A DNA stretch of 64,000 nucleotides from Streptomyces sp. Tu6071 (GCF_000213055.1 NZ_CM001166.1:83348-147347), one strand, 5' to 3'. Shown: positions 8,713 to 17,120, counted from the first letter of the stretch. A program made the numbers and translations. The notes: generated by a model from the sequence alone, not told the origin.

Positions 8713-9963
8713 TCATTCCGCCGCGGACGCCCGCGCGGCCAGAGCCACCAGATCGGCGGACGCCTTCGGCCCGCTCACGAGCAACAGCTCTCTGATCGCG
8801 GCCCGGGCCGCGCTGTGCTGACGTACTAGGTCCGGTGACATTTCCTCCGCGCGCAGCAGGCATTCGACTGCGTCGGGCGTGTGTCGCCGCTGCGCGTGGG
8901 CTCGCCCCAAGTCCATCAACAACCTAGCTTGGCGCTCGGGCGACAACGAGGCGGCATCGATGGATTGCCCTATGTCGAGAGCCTCCCCGGCATCACCGAG
9001 ATCCAGGGCGGTTGAGACTGTCTGGATCATGACATTGGTCGGGCCGAATTCGAGGTTGTAGTCATTGCGGTCCTCGCCGATCTGCTCCGCTACCCGTCTC
9101 GCGCTCTCCAGTTCCGCGCGGGCCTCCGAGCGTTGCCCAGACCTGGCGTGAACCAGCGCTTTTGCGAGGTGGAGCGAGCCGAGCACGGACAGGCCCTCCG
9201 GGGGGAGGTCCGCGCGCCGTTGGAGAGCTGCGACCGCTTCGGTGACCGCGTGTTCGGCTTCCTGGTTGTGCCCCAGGCGGACGAAGGCGTGCACCATGCG
9301 GAAGATCCCCGCGTGCACGAGGAAAATGTCACCGGATCTCTCGCCGGCGGCTACTGCCCGGTCAGCGGACACCCATGATGAGCGAGAATCGCCCTGCCGA
9401 GCGAAGGCGGCGGCGAGTGCTTGGTACGCCCGCGCCAGGTTCCGGTAGGCGACAGGCCGGTCCGGGGCGGGGACGGTGCGTACGGCACGTTCCAGCTGAG
9501 GGAGCAGCGCGGCGATTGTCTCGCTGATCTCCGGATACGCATTGCGGTGGGTGTACTCCCAAATCTGCTCGACGGACTCTTCGAGCGCACCAAGGTCAAT
9601 GGCTCCCGATTCCTCGACCCCGGTGATGAGGCCGATCGCGGGGTGCCCTGAGATGACGGTTCGAGCACCGTCGAGGTCGTTGGTGGCCTCGGTGACAGGT
9701 GGAACCGAAGGGGTGAAAATCGGGGAGCTGGGGTCGAGCATCTGGATGGAGACACCCAGCGCGTCAGCAATCTCCTGGAGAACATCGACGCGACGTACCG
9801 GCTGGATTCCGCGTTCTACCTGGCTCATCCAGCCAGCGGACCGTCCATTCAACCGGGCTGCCAGCTCCTGTTGCGTCATGCCGCGCTCCTTGCGGAGCTT
9901 GGCGACGCGTTGGCCGAGAGCTCGGTCGCGGGGGTCTACCTCCTTGCCCGTGGGCTTGTTCAT
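8713..9963 (-). CDS. XRE-family regulator with TPR-like C-terminal domain
   Basis: 416 residues. Residues 12-75 form an XRE helix-turn-helix (LGQRVAKLRKERGMTQQELA, then RSAGWMSQVERGIQ and ALGVSIQML). The rest is alpha-helical and Ala/Leu-rich with repeated Arg-Ala helices such as AYRNLARAYQALAAAFARQG, typical of tetratricopeptide-like peptide- or ligand-sensing domains. Its ATG overlaps the stop of the upstream monooxygenase-like gene by 4 bp, so the two are one transcription unit. It is a good candidate for recognising the TAGCACTGAAG motif upstream of that unit. The ligand is unknown. Confidence 0.85.
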   Translation of the reverse strand: MNKPTGKEVDPRDRALGQRVAKLRKERGMTQQELAARLNGRSAGWMSQVERGIQPVRRVDVLQEIADALGVSIQMLDPSSPIFTPSVPPVTEATNDLDGARTVISGHPAIGLITGVEESGAIDLGALEESVEQIWEYTHRNAYPEISETIAALLPQLERAVRTVPAPDRPVAYRNLARAYQALAAAFARQGDSRSSWVSADRAVAAGERSGDIFLVHAGIFRMVHAFVRLGHNQEAEHAVTEAVAALQRRADLPPEGLSVLGSLHLAKALVHARSGQRSEARAELESARRVAEQIGEDRNDYNLEFGPTNVMIQTVSTALDLGDAGEALDIGQSIDAASLSPERQARLLMDLGRAHAQRRHTPDAVECLLRAEEMSPDLVRQHSAARAAIRELLLVSGPKASADLVALAARASAAE

Positions 9964-10277
9964 GTCGTCTCCGTCGGGCGCTTGCCCATCAGCTCGTTGA
10001 GAAACGTGACCTCGCTGCCGTCGAGGTACTGCTCTCGCTCGCTGAGCATCCGCTGCGTATGGGGCTGCGCCTCGTGGATCTGAAACGCGTCGTAGCTCGC
10101 GTAGAGCTCATAGAACACGCGGACCAGTGGTTCGCCCTCCGGGACATGGACGACGTAGGCGAGAGTGCCGGGTTCGTAGCGGATGCCCTCCAAAGTGCGA
10201 CTCACGAGGGCGTCGAACTTCTTGGCTGAGTCGGCGTCACGGGTGGTGAACCGCACGACGAGTGCGTATCCGCTCAC
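9960..10277 (-). CDS. Antibiotic biosynthesis monooxygenase (ABM) fold protein
   Basis: About 105 residues from the preferred GTG start at 10277, which sits behind a perfect AGGAGGAG ribosome site. An ATG 21 bases upstream is in frame but lacks one. The sequence SGYALVVRFTTRDADSAKKF, GTLAYVVHVPEGEPL, VFYELYASYDAFQIHEAQPH matches the ABM/quinol-monooxygenase ferredoxin-like fold (YxS...AFxxH toward the end). Such proteins are small dimeric oxygenases or stress-related enzymes. The substrate cannot be read from the sequence. Coupled to the XRE regulator through an ATGA overlap. Confidence 0.8.
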   Translation of the reverse strand: MSGYALVVRFTTRDADSAKKFDALVSRTLEGIRYEPGTLAYVVHVPEGEPLVRVFYELYASYDAFQIHEAQPHTQRMLSEREQYLDGSEVTFLNELMGKRPTETT

Positions 10278-10302
10278 TTCTCCTCCTGGGATGGTCATGC
10301 AT

Positions 10303-10342
10303 ACAGTCTCACACTAAAACCTTCAGTGCTATGGATGCAACG
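10303..10342 (-). promoter_or_regulatory. Promoter and operator candidate of the ABM-XRE operon
   Basis: Reading leftward, TTGCAT followed after 18 bases by TAGTGT makes a plausible housekeeping promoter about 25-60 bases ahead of the start. Between the two boxes is TAGCACTGAAG, which recurs in the opposite direction at 11240-11250 on the far side of the inserted IS element. The shared motif suggests one regulator controlled two formerly adjacent divergent promoters. Confidence 0.45.
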
Positions 10343-10347
10343 ACTAG

Positions 10348-11237
10348 GTTCTGTCGTCAAATGTCACGCCCACATCAGGAGTGACGCGAGCGTGACAGCT
10401 GCTTCGTAGGACTCGGCAGTCTTGTCGTACCGGGTGGCGATCCCGCGCCACTGCTTCAGACGGTTGAAGCACCGCTCCACGACGTTGCGGTGCTTGTAGA
10501 CCTCGCGGTCGAAGGCCGGCGGGCGGCCTCCGCGGCTGCCCCGCCGGGCCCGGTTGCGGGCCTGGTCGGCCCGCTCGGGAATCGTGTGGGCGATGCCCTT
10601 GCGACGGAGCCAGGCGCGGATCGCCTTCGAGCTGTAGCCCTTGTCGCCTAGGACGTGATCGGGCCGGACCCGGGGACGGCCGGGTCCGATCCGGGGCACG
10701 CGGATCGCTTCCATCACGGCGGGGAACCGGGTGCAGTCGTTGGTGTTTCCACCCGTGACCACGAATGCCAGGGGTCGGCCCCGCCCGTCACAGGCCAGGT
10801 GGATTTTGCTGGTCAGACCGCCTCTTGACCGGCCGAGGGCCGGGTCGCGGAGCCCCCTTTTCGGGCCCCGGCCGCGTGCTGGTGAGCGCGGACGATCGTC
10901 GAGTCGACGGACACCAGCCAGTCGACGTCGCCCGCCGCATCCGCTTTCGCCTGGGCGGCGCGGAGCATCCGGTCGAACGTCCCGTCCGCCGCCCACCTGC
11001 GGAAACGCGTATGCAGCGTGGCCCACGGGCCATAGCGCTCGGGCACGTCCCGCCAGGCCGTCCCGGTCCGGAACTTCCACACGATCCCGTTCAGGACCCT
11101 GCGATCGTCCAACCGCTTGCGTCCCCGCAACGACTCGGGCAGCAGCGGCCGGACGAACTCCCACTCGGCATCCGACAGTTCATGGCGACGTATCACGACA
11201 CCATGATCCACCAGCGGTGATCATTTGAAGACACTGC
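10348..11237 (-). mobile_element. IS5-family (IS427-group-like) insertion sequence
   Basis: 890-bp element. The left end, starting GTTCTGTCGTCAAATG, and the right end read inward, GCAGTGTCTTCAAATG, are imperfect terminal inverted repeats. CTAG flanks both sides (10344-10347 and 11238-11241), consistent with a short target duplication. The element carries one transposase in two frames and appears intact. It sits between two divergent promoters and separates them by about 0.9 kb. Confidence 0.88.
10364..11211 (-). CDS. IS5-family transposase (orfA and orfB joined by frameshift)
   Basis: OrfA (10813-11211) begins MDHGVVIRRHELSDAEWEFV and contains the first part of the DDE fold, ending DWLVSVDSTIVRAHQHAAGA (first Asp in DST). 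OrfB continues in another frame with GGLTSKIHLACDGRGRPLAF, HVLGDKGYSSKAIRAWLRRK (second Asp in GDKGY) and NVVERCFNRLKQWRGIATRY (Glu in VERCFNRLK). The switch lies at an AAAAGGGGG slippery run (near 10855-10863 on this strand), the usual programmed frameshift of this group. All three catalytic residues are present, so it may be active. Confidence 0.92.
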
Positions 11238-11280
11238 CTAGCACTGAAGTATTGACTAGCACGAAAAGTGTGCGTAGCGT
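11238..11280 (+). promoter_or_regulatory. Promoter and operator candidate ahead of the 11506 gene
   Basis: TTGACT (11252-11257), a 17-base spacer and TAGCGT (11275-11280) form a good Streptomyces housekeeping promoter (TTGACn, TAGnnT). TAGCACTGAAG (11240-11250) abuts the -35 box and also occurs on the other strand ahead of the ABM-XRE operon. It would drive the first genes of the transfer region. Confidence 0.55.
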
Positions 11281-11505
11281 CGGTCGTGTCGCCACCGCAG
11301 TTTCTGCGGCTCGTCTCTTCGGAGTCGGGCAGGTGGCCGGAGGCGGTAGCACCACCAAACCCCCTGGCTGGCAGGACTGCTGTATGACCTCAGCGCTGAT
11401 GCGCTGTCTGTCCGCCAGGACGTGGGCCGCTGGCTCGTGGACCTGGTGGGCGGAGAGAGCACCCGCCCCGCGAATCCCCCTCCCTTCTCCTGCCGAGGAG
11501 TCGCC

Positions 11506-12369
11506 ATGCCCGAGCTCGCCATGCCCACGGCCCGTACGCGCCGGGGCCGCACCCGTACCTCCCGCGTCAGCCCCCTGGACGCGATCGTCGTCTCGACCCT
11601 GTCGCCCGGTCACATCGACATGCGCAGGGTGGAGGCCACGCAGGCCCGCCGTATCTCGCTGGTGTGCCCGGACTGCCGCACCTGGGTGGCCGTGACCCCG
11701 CACCGGGGTACCTACCTCCTCAAGCTCGTCCCGCACCACACCGGTCGTGCTGGCGTCGACGCCGCGATCCGCTGCCGCTCCAGCAACCGCCTCGTCGACG
11801 TGGACCTCACCGACTCCATGTGGCGCCGCCAGTACGACGAGTGGGCGCGCGAGGAGCGTCTCGCCGTCGACCTCACCCGCCACCGCCGAGCCACCGTCCA
11901 GACCCTCAAAGTCGCCCGGCCCCAGCAGCGGCCTGCCGACCGGCGCGCGCAGTGGGAGCGCGCGGTGCCCGCCGCCCGCCAGGCCGACGCCGCCCGCGCG
12001 GTCCCCGCCGACGCGCTCCCCACCACTCGCGGCCGGGCCGTCGACGGCCCCGCCGGCGCCCCGCCGGCCCTGCGCCGCCAGAGTGCCGGGGACCGCCGTT
12101 CCGTCCGCGCCCTGGCCACCGGCACCCTGCGCGCTCTGGCCGACGCCCGCCAGGACCGGCTCGCGGGCGACGGGCTCGCCGAGCACCTCACCCGCGCCGC
12201 GTACCTGCACCTGGCCACCCTCTGGCGCCGCCCCCTGACCCCGGCCGACCAGCCCGCACACACCGCGCTCATCGCTGCGGTCAGGGCCGCGCTGCCCGCG
12301 CCAGTCCCGGGCGAGACCGTCGCCGCGTACATCACCCGCTGCCGCAGGTCCCCGCTCGCCGCCGCATGA
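11506..12369 (+). CDS. Unrecognised protein with N-terminal CxxC motif, plasmid type
   Basis: 287 residues. The ATG at 11506 is preferred over an upstream in-frame one because GAGGAG lies 6 bases ahead of it. Residues 50-60 hold LVCPDCRTWVAV, a single CxxC, and a later RCRS, so a partial zinc site is possible. The rest is Arg/Ala-rich and helical with no family I can name. It heads the rightward transfer region behind the TTGACT/TAGCGT promoter. Confidence 0.65.
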   Translation: MPELAMPTARTRRGRTRTSRVSPLDAIVVSTLSPGHIDMRRVEATQARRISLVCPDCRTWVAVTPHRGTYLLKLVPHHTGRAGVDAAIRCRSSNRLVDVDLTDSMWRRQYDEWAREERLAVDLTRHRRATVQTLKVARPQQRPADRRAQWERAVPAARQADAARAVPADALPTTRGRAVDGPAGAPPALRRQSAGDRRSVRALATGTLRALADARQDRLAGDGLAEHLTRAAYLHLATLWRRPLTPADQPAHTALIAAVRAALPAPVPGETVAAYITRCRRSPLAAA

Positions 12370-12474
12370 CCCGCACCACCATCCACACCCTCCGGGCCCC
12401 GGAGCTGCACCTCGCAGCCCGGGGCCCTCGCGCTCCCCCACACGGGAGCCCCCCAGACCCCCATGGAGATACCG

Positions 12475-12867
12475 ATGTCCGCTACCGACCCGCTGACTGA
12501 GTTCGACACGGAGACGCTCGCGCTCCTGGAGGCGGTCGAGGTGCCGCTCCCCGCGTTCGGCGACCTGGACCTGGACGTCGCCTTCGGCACGCCGCTGGAG
12601 ATGTACGACCTGGTGACCGCAGACGAGCTGGCCCGATGGGACGCCGTCTCCGTGGTGAAGAAAGGCCGGGCCCGGGCGCGCGAGGAGGTTGTTGCGGCCT
12701 CCGGGGCGCGGCGGGATGCGGCGCGGGACATCCTCGCCGCCGATCCGACCGTCACCGAGCGGGTCCGCGAGCGCCTCGTCGACATCCTCATCCCCGCCGC
12801 GCGGCAGCTGCGGATCGACCGCACCGTCGTCGTGTCGTTCGCGGAGTCCGAGGTGCTGGCGGCCTGA
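12475..12867 (+). CDS. Unrecognised small acidic helical protein
   Basis: 130 residues, MSATDPLTEFDTETLALLEA at the start. The ATG at 12475 has GGAG 7 bases upstream; another ATG four codons earlier has none. It is strongly acidic at the N-terminus and helical with a conserved-looking VRERLVDILIPAARQLRIDR near the C-terminus. No domain is recognised. Its position in the cluster of small pre-tra genes suggests an accessory plasmid function. Confidence 0.6.
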   Translation: MSATDPLTEFDTETLALLEAVEVPLPAFGDLDLDVAFGTPLEMYDLVTADELARWDAVSVVKKGRARAREEVVAASGARRDAARDILAADPTVTERVRERLVDILIPAARQLRIDRTVVVSFAESEVLAA

Positions 12868-12979
12868 TCCTCGCGCGCCCCGTCGCTCACCGCACGGCCC
12901 AGACGGGGCTGGTCGGTGAGCGAGCGGAGAGCGCGACGGATCACGCTCTACGCCAACGCCCGGCCCCCACAACGACGAA

Positions 12980-13005
12980 CGCCCCGGTGGTTGGACACCG
13001 GGGCG
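12980..13005 (+). terminator. Hairpin between small transfer-region genes
   Basis: Perfect 10-bp stem CGCCCCGGTG / CACCGGGGCG with loop GTTGGA. No U-tract follows, as is common for actinomycete terminators. It separates the 12475 gene from the 13054 gene. Confidence 0.6.
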
Positions 13006-13053
13006 TACGTGGGCCGGAGCCCGGCGAATCACCCGTCACGAGATGGAGTTCGC

Positions 13054-13428
13054 ATGCCGAACGCTACCCTGCCCCGCTCGCCGCGCGTCCAGCGCGACCC
13101 GCTCCCGACCCGCCCGCAGCCGCACGAGACCGGGGGCCGTCAGCCGCAGCCGCCGACCGAGCCCGCCCGCCCCCACCCTCAGCGCACCGCCGCGACGTTC
13201 GAGGACCGGATGCTCGCCGAGGCCCGCCAGGCCGACACCCGTATCCCCGCCGGTCGTCGCGCGCCGCGTACCGCCGCCGAGCAGCGCGCCCGCCTGAACC
13301 ACGCCGCGGGCATCGCCTGCTCGGACTGCGACGGCCACGGCGGCCGTACCTCGACCACCCACACCGACGATGTCGTGCGCACCTCTTGGGCGCGGTGCCT
13401 GACGTGCAGTGGGACGGGTGCGCGGTGA
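13054..13428 (+). CDS. Small protein with DnaJ-type CxxCxGxG zinc finger
   Basis: 124 residues from the ATG at 13054 (GGAG 7 bases upstream). The N-terminal two thirds is a Pro/Arg/Gln-rich disordered stretch. The C-terminus holds CSDCDGHGGRT and, 23 residues on, CLTCSGTG, a pair of CxxCxGxG motifs as in the zinc domain of DnaJ. Two knuckles are enough for one zinc ion. The stop overlaps the next gene's GTG by GTGA. The partner is unknown. Confidence 0.7.
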   Translation: MPNATLPRSPRVQRDPLPTRPQPHETGGRQPQPPTEPARPHPQRTAATFEDRMLAEARQADTRIPAGRRAPRTAAEQRARLNHAAGIACSDCDGHGGRTSTTHTDDVVRTSWARCLTCSGTGAR

Positions 13429-13568
13429 GCGCCCCCTGCGGTCACCCGGACCGCATGATCACCTACAACCACACCGGCGCGGACGGCAAACCGTTCCAGA
13501 GCGTCGCCATGTCGCCCTGCGAGTGCGGGCAGACCCCGCCCCCGCCGCCGCCCGCTCCCGCGAAGTAG
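13425..13568 (+). CDS. Small Cys-rich protein, translationally coupled
   Basis: 47 residues starting at a GTG that overlaps the preceding stop. It contains CGHPDRMITY and, later, CECGQ followed by a poly-Pro tail. The Cys/His spacing would allow metal binding. It is too short for family assignment; the overlap and codon bias support it. Confidence 0.55.
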   Translation: MSAPCGHPDRMITYNHTGADGKPFQSVAMSPCECGQTPPPPPPAPAK

Positions 13569-13592
13569 CGGTGGGCGTGCCCCACATAAGAC

Positions 13593-13628
13593 GCGCCCGC
13601 GCCGCGCAACTCCTCGCGGCGCGGGCGC
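13593..13628 (+). terminator. Strong hairpin after the Cys-rich genes
   Basis: Perfect 14-bp stem GCGCCCGCGCCGCG / CGCGGCGCGGGCGC with loop CAACTCCT. It lies between the 13425 gene and the small gene ahead of whiB. Confidence 0.6.
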
Positions 13629-13756
13629 TCTCCCACGGACCCGCGCATCCCCGCGCGCGCCGTTTGCTCGCCCTCGCCGGGCGGACGGCGGCGCGCGCTT
13701 TCAACGCGGGCCACCACGTCACGGACGTTCACCCTGCATCTCTCCCGGGAGCCTCG

Positions 13757-13933
13757 ATGCCGACCACCTCCCCCACCTCCCAGCCGATCCCCGCGCCCGC
13801 GCCGACGCTGTGCCGCTACCGGCGCGAGCACGGCGACCCGACGACCTGGACCACCTCGGAGATTGAGGGCTGGCTGCACCGCCAGGACGCCGCCCACGCC
13901 GACCTCACGACGCACGCGAAGGGAACCCGATGA
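13757..13933 (+). CDS. Small unrecognised protein coupled to whiB
   Basis: 58 residues, MPTTSPTSQPIPAPAPTLCR at the start; GGGAG is 6 bases upstream of the ATG. The middle, YRREHGDPTTWTTSEIEGWL, looks folded. Its stop overlaps the whiB start (ATGA), so the two are co-translated. No function is known. Confidence 0.6.
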   Translation: MPTTSPTSQPIPAPAPTLCRYRREHGDPTTWTTSEIEGWLHRQDAAHADLTTHAKGTR

Positions 13934-14268
13934 CCCGCACCCGCACCGGTGGCCGTCCCCGCACCCTCACCGCCCTCAAGCGCCAGCCCGCGCCCACGCC
14001 CACCATCCCCGATTGGCGTCACCAGGCCCTGTGCCGTGACGAGGACCCCGAGCTTTTCTTCCCCGTGGGCGAGACCGGCCCGGGGGCCGTGCAGCTCGAG
14101 GAGGCCAAGAAGATCTGCACGGGCTGCCCCGTCCGCGCCCTGTGCCTGGAGTTCGCGCTCGACTCCCGCCAGCAGGACGGCGTGTGGGGCGGCATCTCCG
14201 CCGAGGAACGCCGCCGCATGCGCCGGCGCCGCGCATGGCCCGCGACCACGGACACCCCCGCCGCGTGA
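13930..14268 (+). CDS. WhiB-family iron-sulfur regulator
   Basis: 112 residues. Four Cys ligands are arranged as ALC (residue 35), then CTGCPVRALC (residues 63-72), giving the C...CxxCxxxxxC pattern that binds a 4Fe-4S cluster, followed by the family turn DGVWGG (residues 83-88) and a basic C-terminus EERRRMRRRRAW. WhiB proteins act with sigma factors to control development and stress genes and are found only in actinobacteria and their phages and plasmids. A copy in the transfer region could tie plasmid functions to host redox or development. Confidence 0.95.
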   Translation: MTRTRTGGRPRTLTALKRQPAPTPTIPDWRHQALCRDEDPELFFPVGETGPGAVQLEEAKKICTGCPVRALCLEFALDSRQQDGVWGGISAEERRRMRRRRAWPATTDTPAA

Positions 14269-14272
14269 CGGC

Positions 14273-14680
14273 CTGTCCGCTGCCTTTCCCCGCGCGGCTC
14301 CGGTTCGTCTCGTGCGAGCCGTGGCCGGGCGGGGCGAGGGGAGCCGGACAGCCCGGACCACGAAACCCCCGAGGAGAACCCGCCATGCCCGATCAGCCGC
14401 AGCCCACCACCGAGCAGGTTGCCCAGGCCATCGTCGACGCCGCCACCAGCGGGGACCAGGCGTTCACCGAGACGGTCGCCAACTCCTACACGACCGAGCA
14501 GCTCGAAGCGGCCCAGGCCTACCTCACGCAGGGACGCTGACACGCGGCTGTTGCCGTGTGAGGCCGAGAAAGCCGCGTGACCGCCTGCCTGCCTGCTGCC
14601 TTTCCCCGCCCGACCTCGCGCGTCTCGTGCGAGGGCCGGGCGGGGTGAGGGGAGTCGGACAGCCCGAACCACGACCACTC
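14273..14680. repeat. Duplicated intergenic hairpin element flanking the 14385 gene
   Basis: About 85 bp at 14273-14364 recurs in diverged form at 14593-14680. Shared blocks are CTGCCTTTCCCCGC, CGTCTCGTGCGAG, GGCCGGGCGGGG, GAGGGGAG and CGGACAGCCCG. In the first copy the ends CTGTCCG and CGGACAG pair, and TTTCCCCGC faces GCGGGGCGAGG, so the unit folds into one long stem. Each copy lies directly ahead of a small gene. It may be a transcript-stabilising or attenuating element. Confidence 0.6.
14385..14540 (+). CDS. Small helical protein, unrecognised
   Basis: 51 residues, MPDQPQPTTEQVAQAIVDAA onward, with GAGGAG 7 bases before the ATG. Acidic and helical (TYTTEQLEAAQAYLTQG-like end). It sits between the two copies of the repeated hairpin element. 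Confidence 0.6.
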   Translation: MPDQPQPTTEQVAQAIVDAATSGDQAFTETVANSYTTEQLEAAQAYLTQGR

Positions 14681-14698
14681 AGTAAGGGAGTTAATCCC

Positions 14699-14896
14699 AT
14701 GGCCTTTCTCCAGCGCCTCGTCAGCCCGCTGCGCCGCATAAACGCCGACCCCGACAAGCTCGTGGAAGAGGCGTGGACGCACATCGCGGAGGCGGAGCGG
14801 AACCACGGCCTGTGGCCCGCGATGAGCGCCCTCACCGACCTCGCCACAGCCAAGGTCCAGGTCGCCCAGTACCTCAAGGAGCACCGCGACACGTGA
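14699..14896 (+). CDS. Small helical protein, unrecognised
   Basis: 65 residues, MAFLQRLVSPLRRINADPDK onward. AGGGAG lies 8 bases upstream of the ATG. Predicted as two amphipathic helices (LVEEAWTHIAEAERNHGLW, TDLATAKVQVAQYLKEHRDT). No family is recognised. Confidence 0.6.
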   Translation: MAFLQRLVSPLRRINADPDKLVEEAWTHIAEAERNHGLWPAMSALTDLATAKVQVAQYLKEHRDT

Positions 14897-15034
14897 TCCG
14901 GGGCGCCCCGCACTCGGCACGCCGCGGCCCCGGCCGGAGACATCCTCCGCGCCGGGGCCGGCGGTTCTCCCGCTCCGCCAGGGCCGTGCAGGCCGTGGCG
15001 GAGCCGGAGAGCCGAATCAGGCTCGGCAAAGGAA

Positions 15035-15059
15035 AGAGGCCCCGTTGCCCGGGGCCTCT
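15035..15059 (+). terminator. Hairpin ahead of the membrane-protein pair
   Basis: Perfect 10-bp stem AGAGGCCCCG / CGGGGCCTCT with loop TTGCC, followed by CCTTTG. A good rho-independent-like terminator for the small genes upstream. Confidence 0.65.
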
Positions 15060-15126
15060 CCTTTGTTCTCGCGACCCGCTGACAAGGAGCGTTTCGCATG
15101 GTCAACGCTACCAGTGGGGGTGCCCG

Positions 15127-15390
15127 ATGAGTACCACGACGGCCACCCCGACCCCGAGCAAGATGACGGACGACGTCTTCGTCCCGCGCAACCCGCTGCC
15201 CGCTCTGCTGGCCACGGTCATCGCGGTGATCTCCACCGTCCTCGCCCTGTTCGACCTCTTCGTGAACGGCCTGTGGCCCACCCTGCTGCATCTCGCCGTC
15301 GGCCTCGCCGTGTTCGGCGCGGTCCGGCTGTGCGTCGGCCTGGCCCTGGACCCGTTCTTCCCCGCTGATGACCCGGAGAGCAGTACATGA
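15127..15390 (+). CDS. Small two-helix membrane protein, Spd-like
   Basis: 87 residues with two clear transmembrane segments: LPALLATVIAVISTVLALFD (about residues 22-43) and LLHLAVGLAVFGAVRLCVGL (about 55-75). It ends in an ATGA overlap with the DUF2637 gene, so the two are co-translated. In Streptomyces plasmids, small membrane Spd proteins next to tra help spread the plasmid through the recipient mycelium. That role is inferred here from context. Confidence 0.7.
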   Translation: MSTTTATPTPSKMTDDVFVPRNPLPALLATVIAVISTVLALFDLFVNGLWPTLLHLAVGLAVFGAVRLCVGLALDPFFPADDPESST

Positions 15391-17120
15391 CCGCCGTCGA
15401 TATCCGCAAGCCCGAAACGGTCCGCCCGGACGACGACGACCAGCACTCCTGGCCCGTCCCGGCCCCGGCCGACCACACCGATCACGACCAGGAGCAGCCC
15501 GGCTCCCAGCAGCACGACCAGGACGACCGGGACGACGACCCGCGCACCATGCGGCTGCTCGCCGTCGTCGCTGGCGTCGGCGGCCTGGTCCTCGCCGGGA
15601 TCGGTTTCACCGGCTCCTACAACACGCTGCGCCACCTCGCGGAGAGCAAGGGCTTCGGGACTTTCTCCTACGCCTTCCCCGTCGGTATCGACGCCGGCAT
15701 CCTCGTGCTGCTCGCGCTCGATCTGTACATGATGCGCAAGCGGATGCCGTGGCCGATCCTTCGCTGGACCGCGCACGGCCTGACCGTCGCGACCGTCGCT
15801 TTCAACGCGGCCGCCGCCGGCCCGGTGACCGAGGACCCGCTCGCTGCGTCCATGCACGGCGTCATCCCGGTGCTGTTCATCATCGCCGTGGAGGCCGCTC
15901 GCCACTACATCGGCCGGATGGCCGACCTGCTCGCCGGTGAGACCCCGCTCGGGTCGGTCCCGCTGACCCGCTGGATCCTCGCCCCGCTGTCCACGCCGCG
16001 CCTGGCCCGTCGGATGCGGTTGTACAACCTCCCCTACAAGGAGGTCGCCGCCCAGCACCAGGCGTTGCGGATCTACCGCGAGGGCCTGCGCCAGAAGTAC
16101 GAGAACCACGAGCAGAGCTGGCGCCGGGCGGCGACGCCGGACGAGCTGCTGCCGTTCAAGCTGGCCCCGTTCGGGTTCAGCGTGGAGCGCGCTCTCGGGG
16201 TCCCGCTGGAGGAAGAGACCAAGCGCCTCCAGCGGGCGGCGCGGGCCGCTGTTCAGCGTGCTGAGGCTGAGATTCAGCGCGTGCGCACCGATGTTCAACT
16301 GGGCGAGGCCCGCATTCAGGCGGAGGTCGACAAGATCCGTGGCGAGGGTCGCCTGAAGATCGCCCGGGCTGAAGCGGAACGCGAGGCTCAGGCGGAGATT
16401 CAGGCCGCCGAGGCCGATGCTCAACTGCGTGAGGCGCAGCGTCAGCACGCGCTCAAGCTCGCGGAGGACCAGGCTGCGGCCGAAGCGCAGGAGCTCGCCG
16501 ACGAGACCGAGAAGCGGCGCACGCTCTCCCGGATCGACCGGGAGAAGGTGCAGGCCAGTTGGGGTCTGGAGCAGAAGCAGATGGCCACCGAGGCCACCGA
16601 GCGCGAGCGCCGTATCCAGGCCGATGCCGCCGCCCGCGCCCAGCGCGAGGAGATCACACGGCAGGCCGGCATCGCGGAGCAGGCGGAGCGGCGCGCGCGG
16701 GCGCTCGCCGGGGAGAGGGCGGCCCTGGAAGAGGCCGCTGAACGCGAGAGGAAGGAGGCTGAACATCGCGCCGCGACGGTGAACACGATCTTGGAGGCGC
16801 AGCGCGGAGCCGAGTCGATCGCCGTGTCGAAGGCCCGCGAGCAGGCCGCGATCGAGGACGCCGCCGCCCGCAAGGCGCGTGCGGCTGAACACGAGGCGGC
16901 GGCGGTTGAAGCCGCGGCGCGCGCCCGCATGACCCAGGTCGACTGGGATGTGCAGCGGGTCTCCGCGATGATCCAGGCCCGGGGCGATAGCGCGGTCACC
17001 GTCCGCGTCATCGCTGACGAGCTGGGCATCTCCACCGGCTCCGCGCAGGACCGCAAGACCAAGGCGCTCGCCCTGCTCAGGGGCGAGTCCACCGGCGATC
17101 TCGAGCGGGCTGCGGCCTGA
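15387..17120 (+). CDS. DUF2637 membrane protein with long coiled coil and C-terminal HTH (Spd-type)
   Basis: 577 residues. An acidic N-terminus is followed by four or so transmembrane helices (for example LLAVVAGVGGLVLAGIGFTG, GIDAGILVLLALDLYMM, VIPVLFIIAVEAARHYIG) that form the DUF2637 domain. Residues 250-500 are an uninterrupted Glu/Arg/Ala-rich coiled coil. The last 60 residues (VTVRVIADELGISTGSAQDR) look like a helix-turn-helix. DUF2637 proteins are widespread on actinomycete conjugative elements. A membrane anchor joined to a long coiled coil and DNA-binding end would suit tethering plasmid DNA at the membrane. That function is inference. Confidence 0.8.
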   Translation: MTAVDIRKPETVRPDDDDQHSWPVPAPADHTDHDQEQPGSQQHDQDDRDDDPRTMRLLAVVAGVGGLVLAGIGFTGSYNTLRHLAESKGFGTFSYAFPVGIDAGILVLLALDLYMMRKRMPWPILRWTAHGLTVATVAFNAAAAGPVTEDPLAASMHGVIPVLFIIAVEAARHYIGRMADLLAGETPLGSVPLTRWILAPLSTPRLARRMRLYNLPYKEVAAQHQALRIYREGLRQKYENHEQSWRRAATPDELLPFKLAPFGFSVERALGVPLEEETKRLQRAARAAVQRAEAEIQRVRTDVQLGEARIQAEVDKIRGEGRLKIARAEAEREAQAEIQAAEADAQLREAQRQHALKLAEDQAAAEAQELADETEKRRTLSRIDREKVQASWGLEQKQMATEATERERRIQADAAARAQREEITRQAGIAEQAERRARALAGERAALEEAAERERKEAEHRAATVNTILEAQRGAESIAVSKAREQAAIEDAAARKARAAEHEAAAVEAAARARMTQVDWDVQRVSAMIQARGDSAVTVRVIADELGISTGSAQDRKTKALALLRGESTGDLERAAA

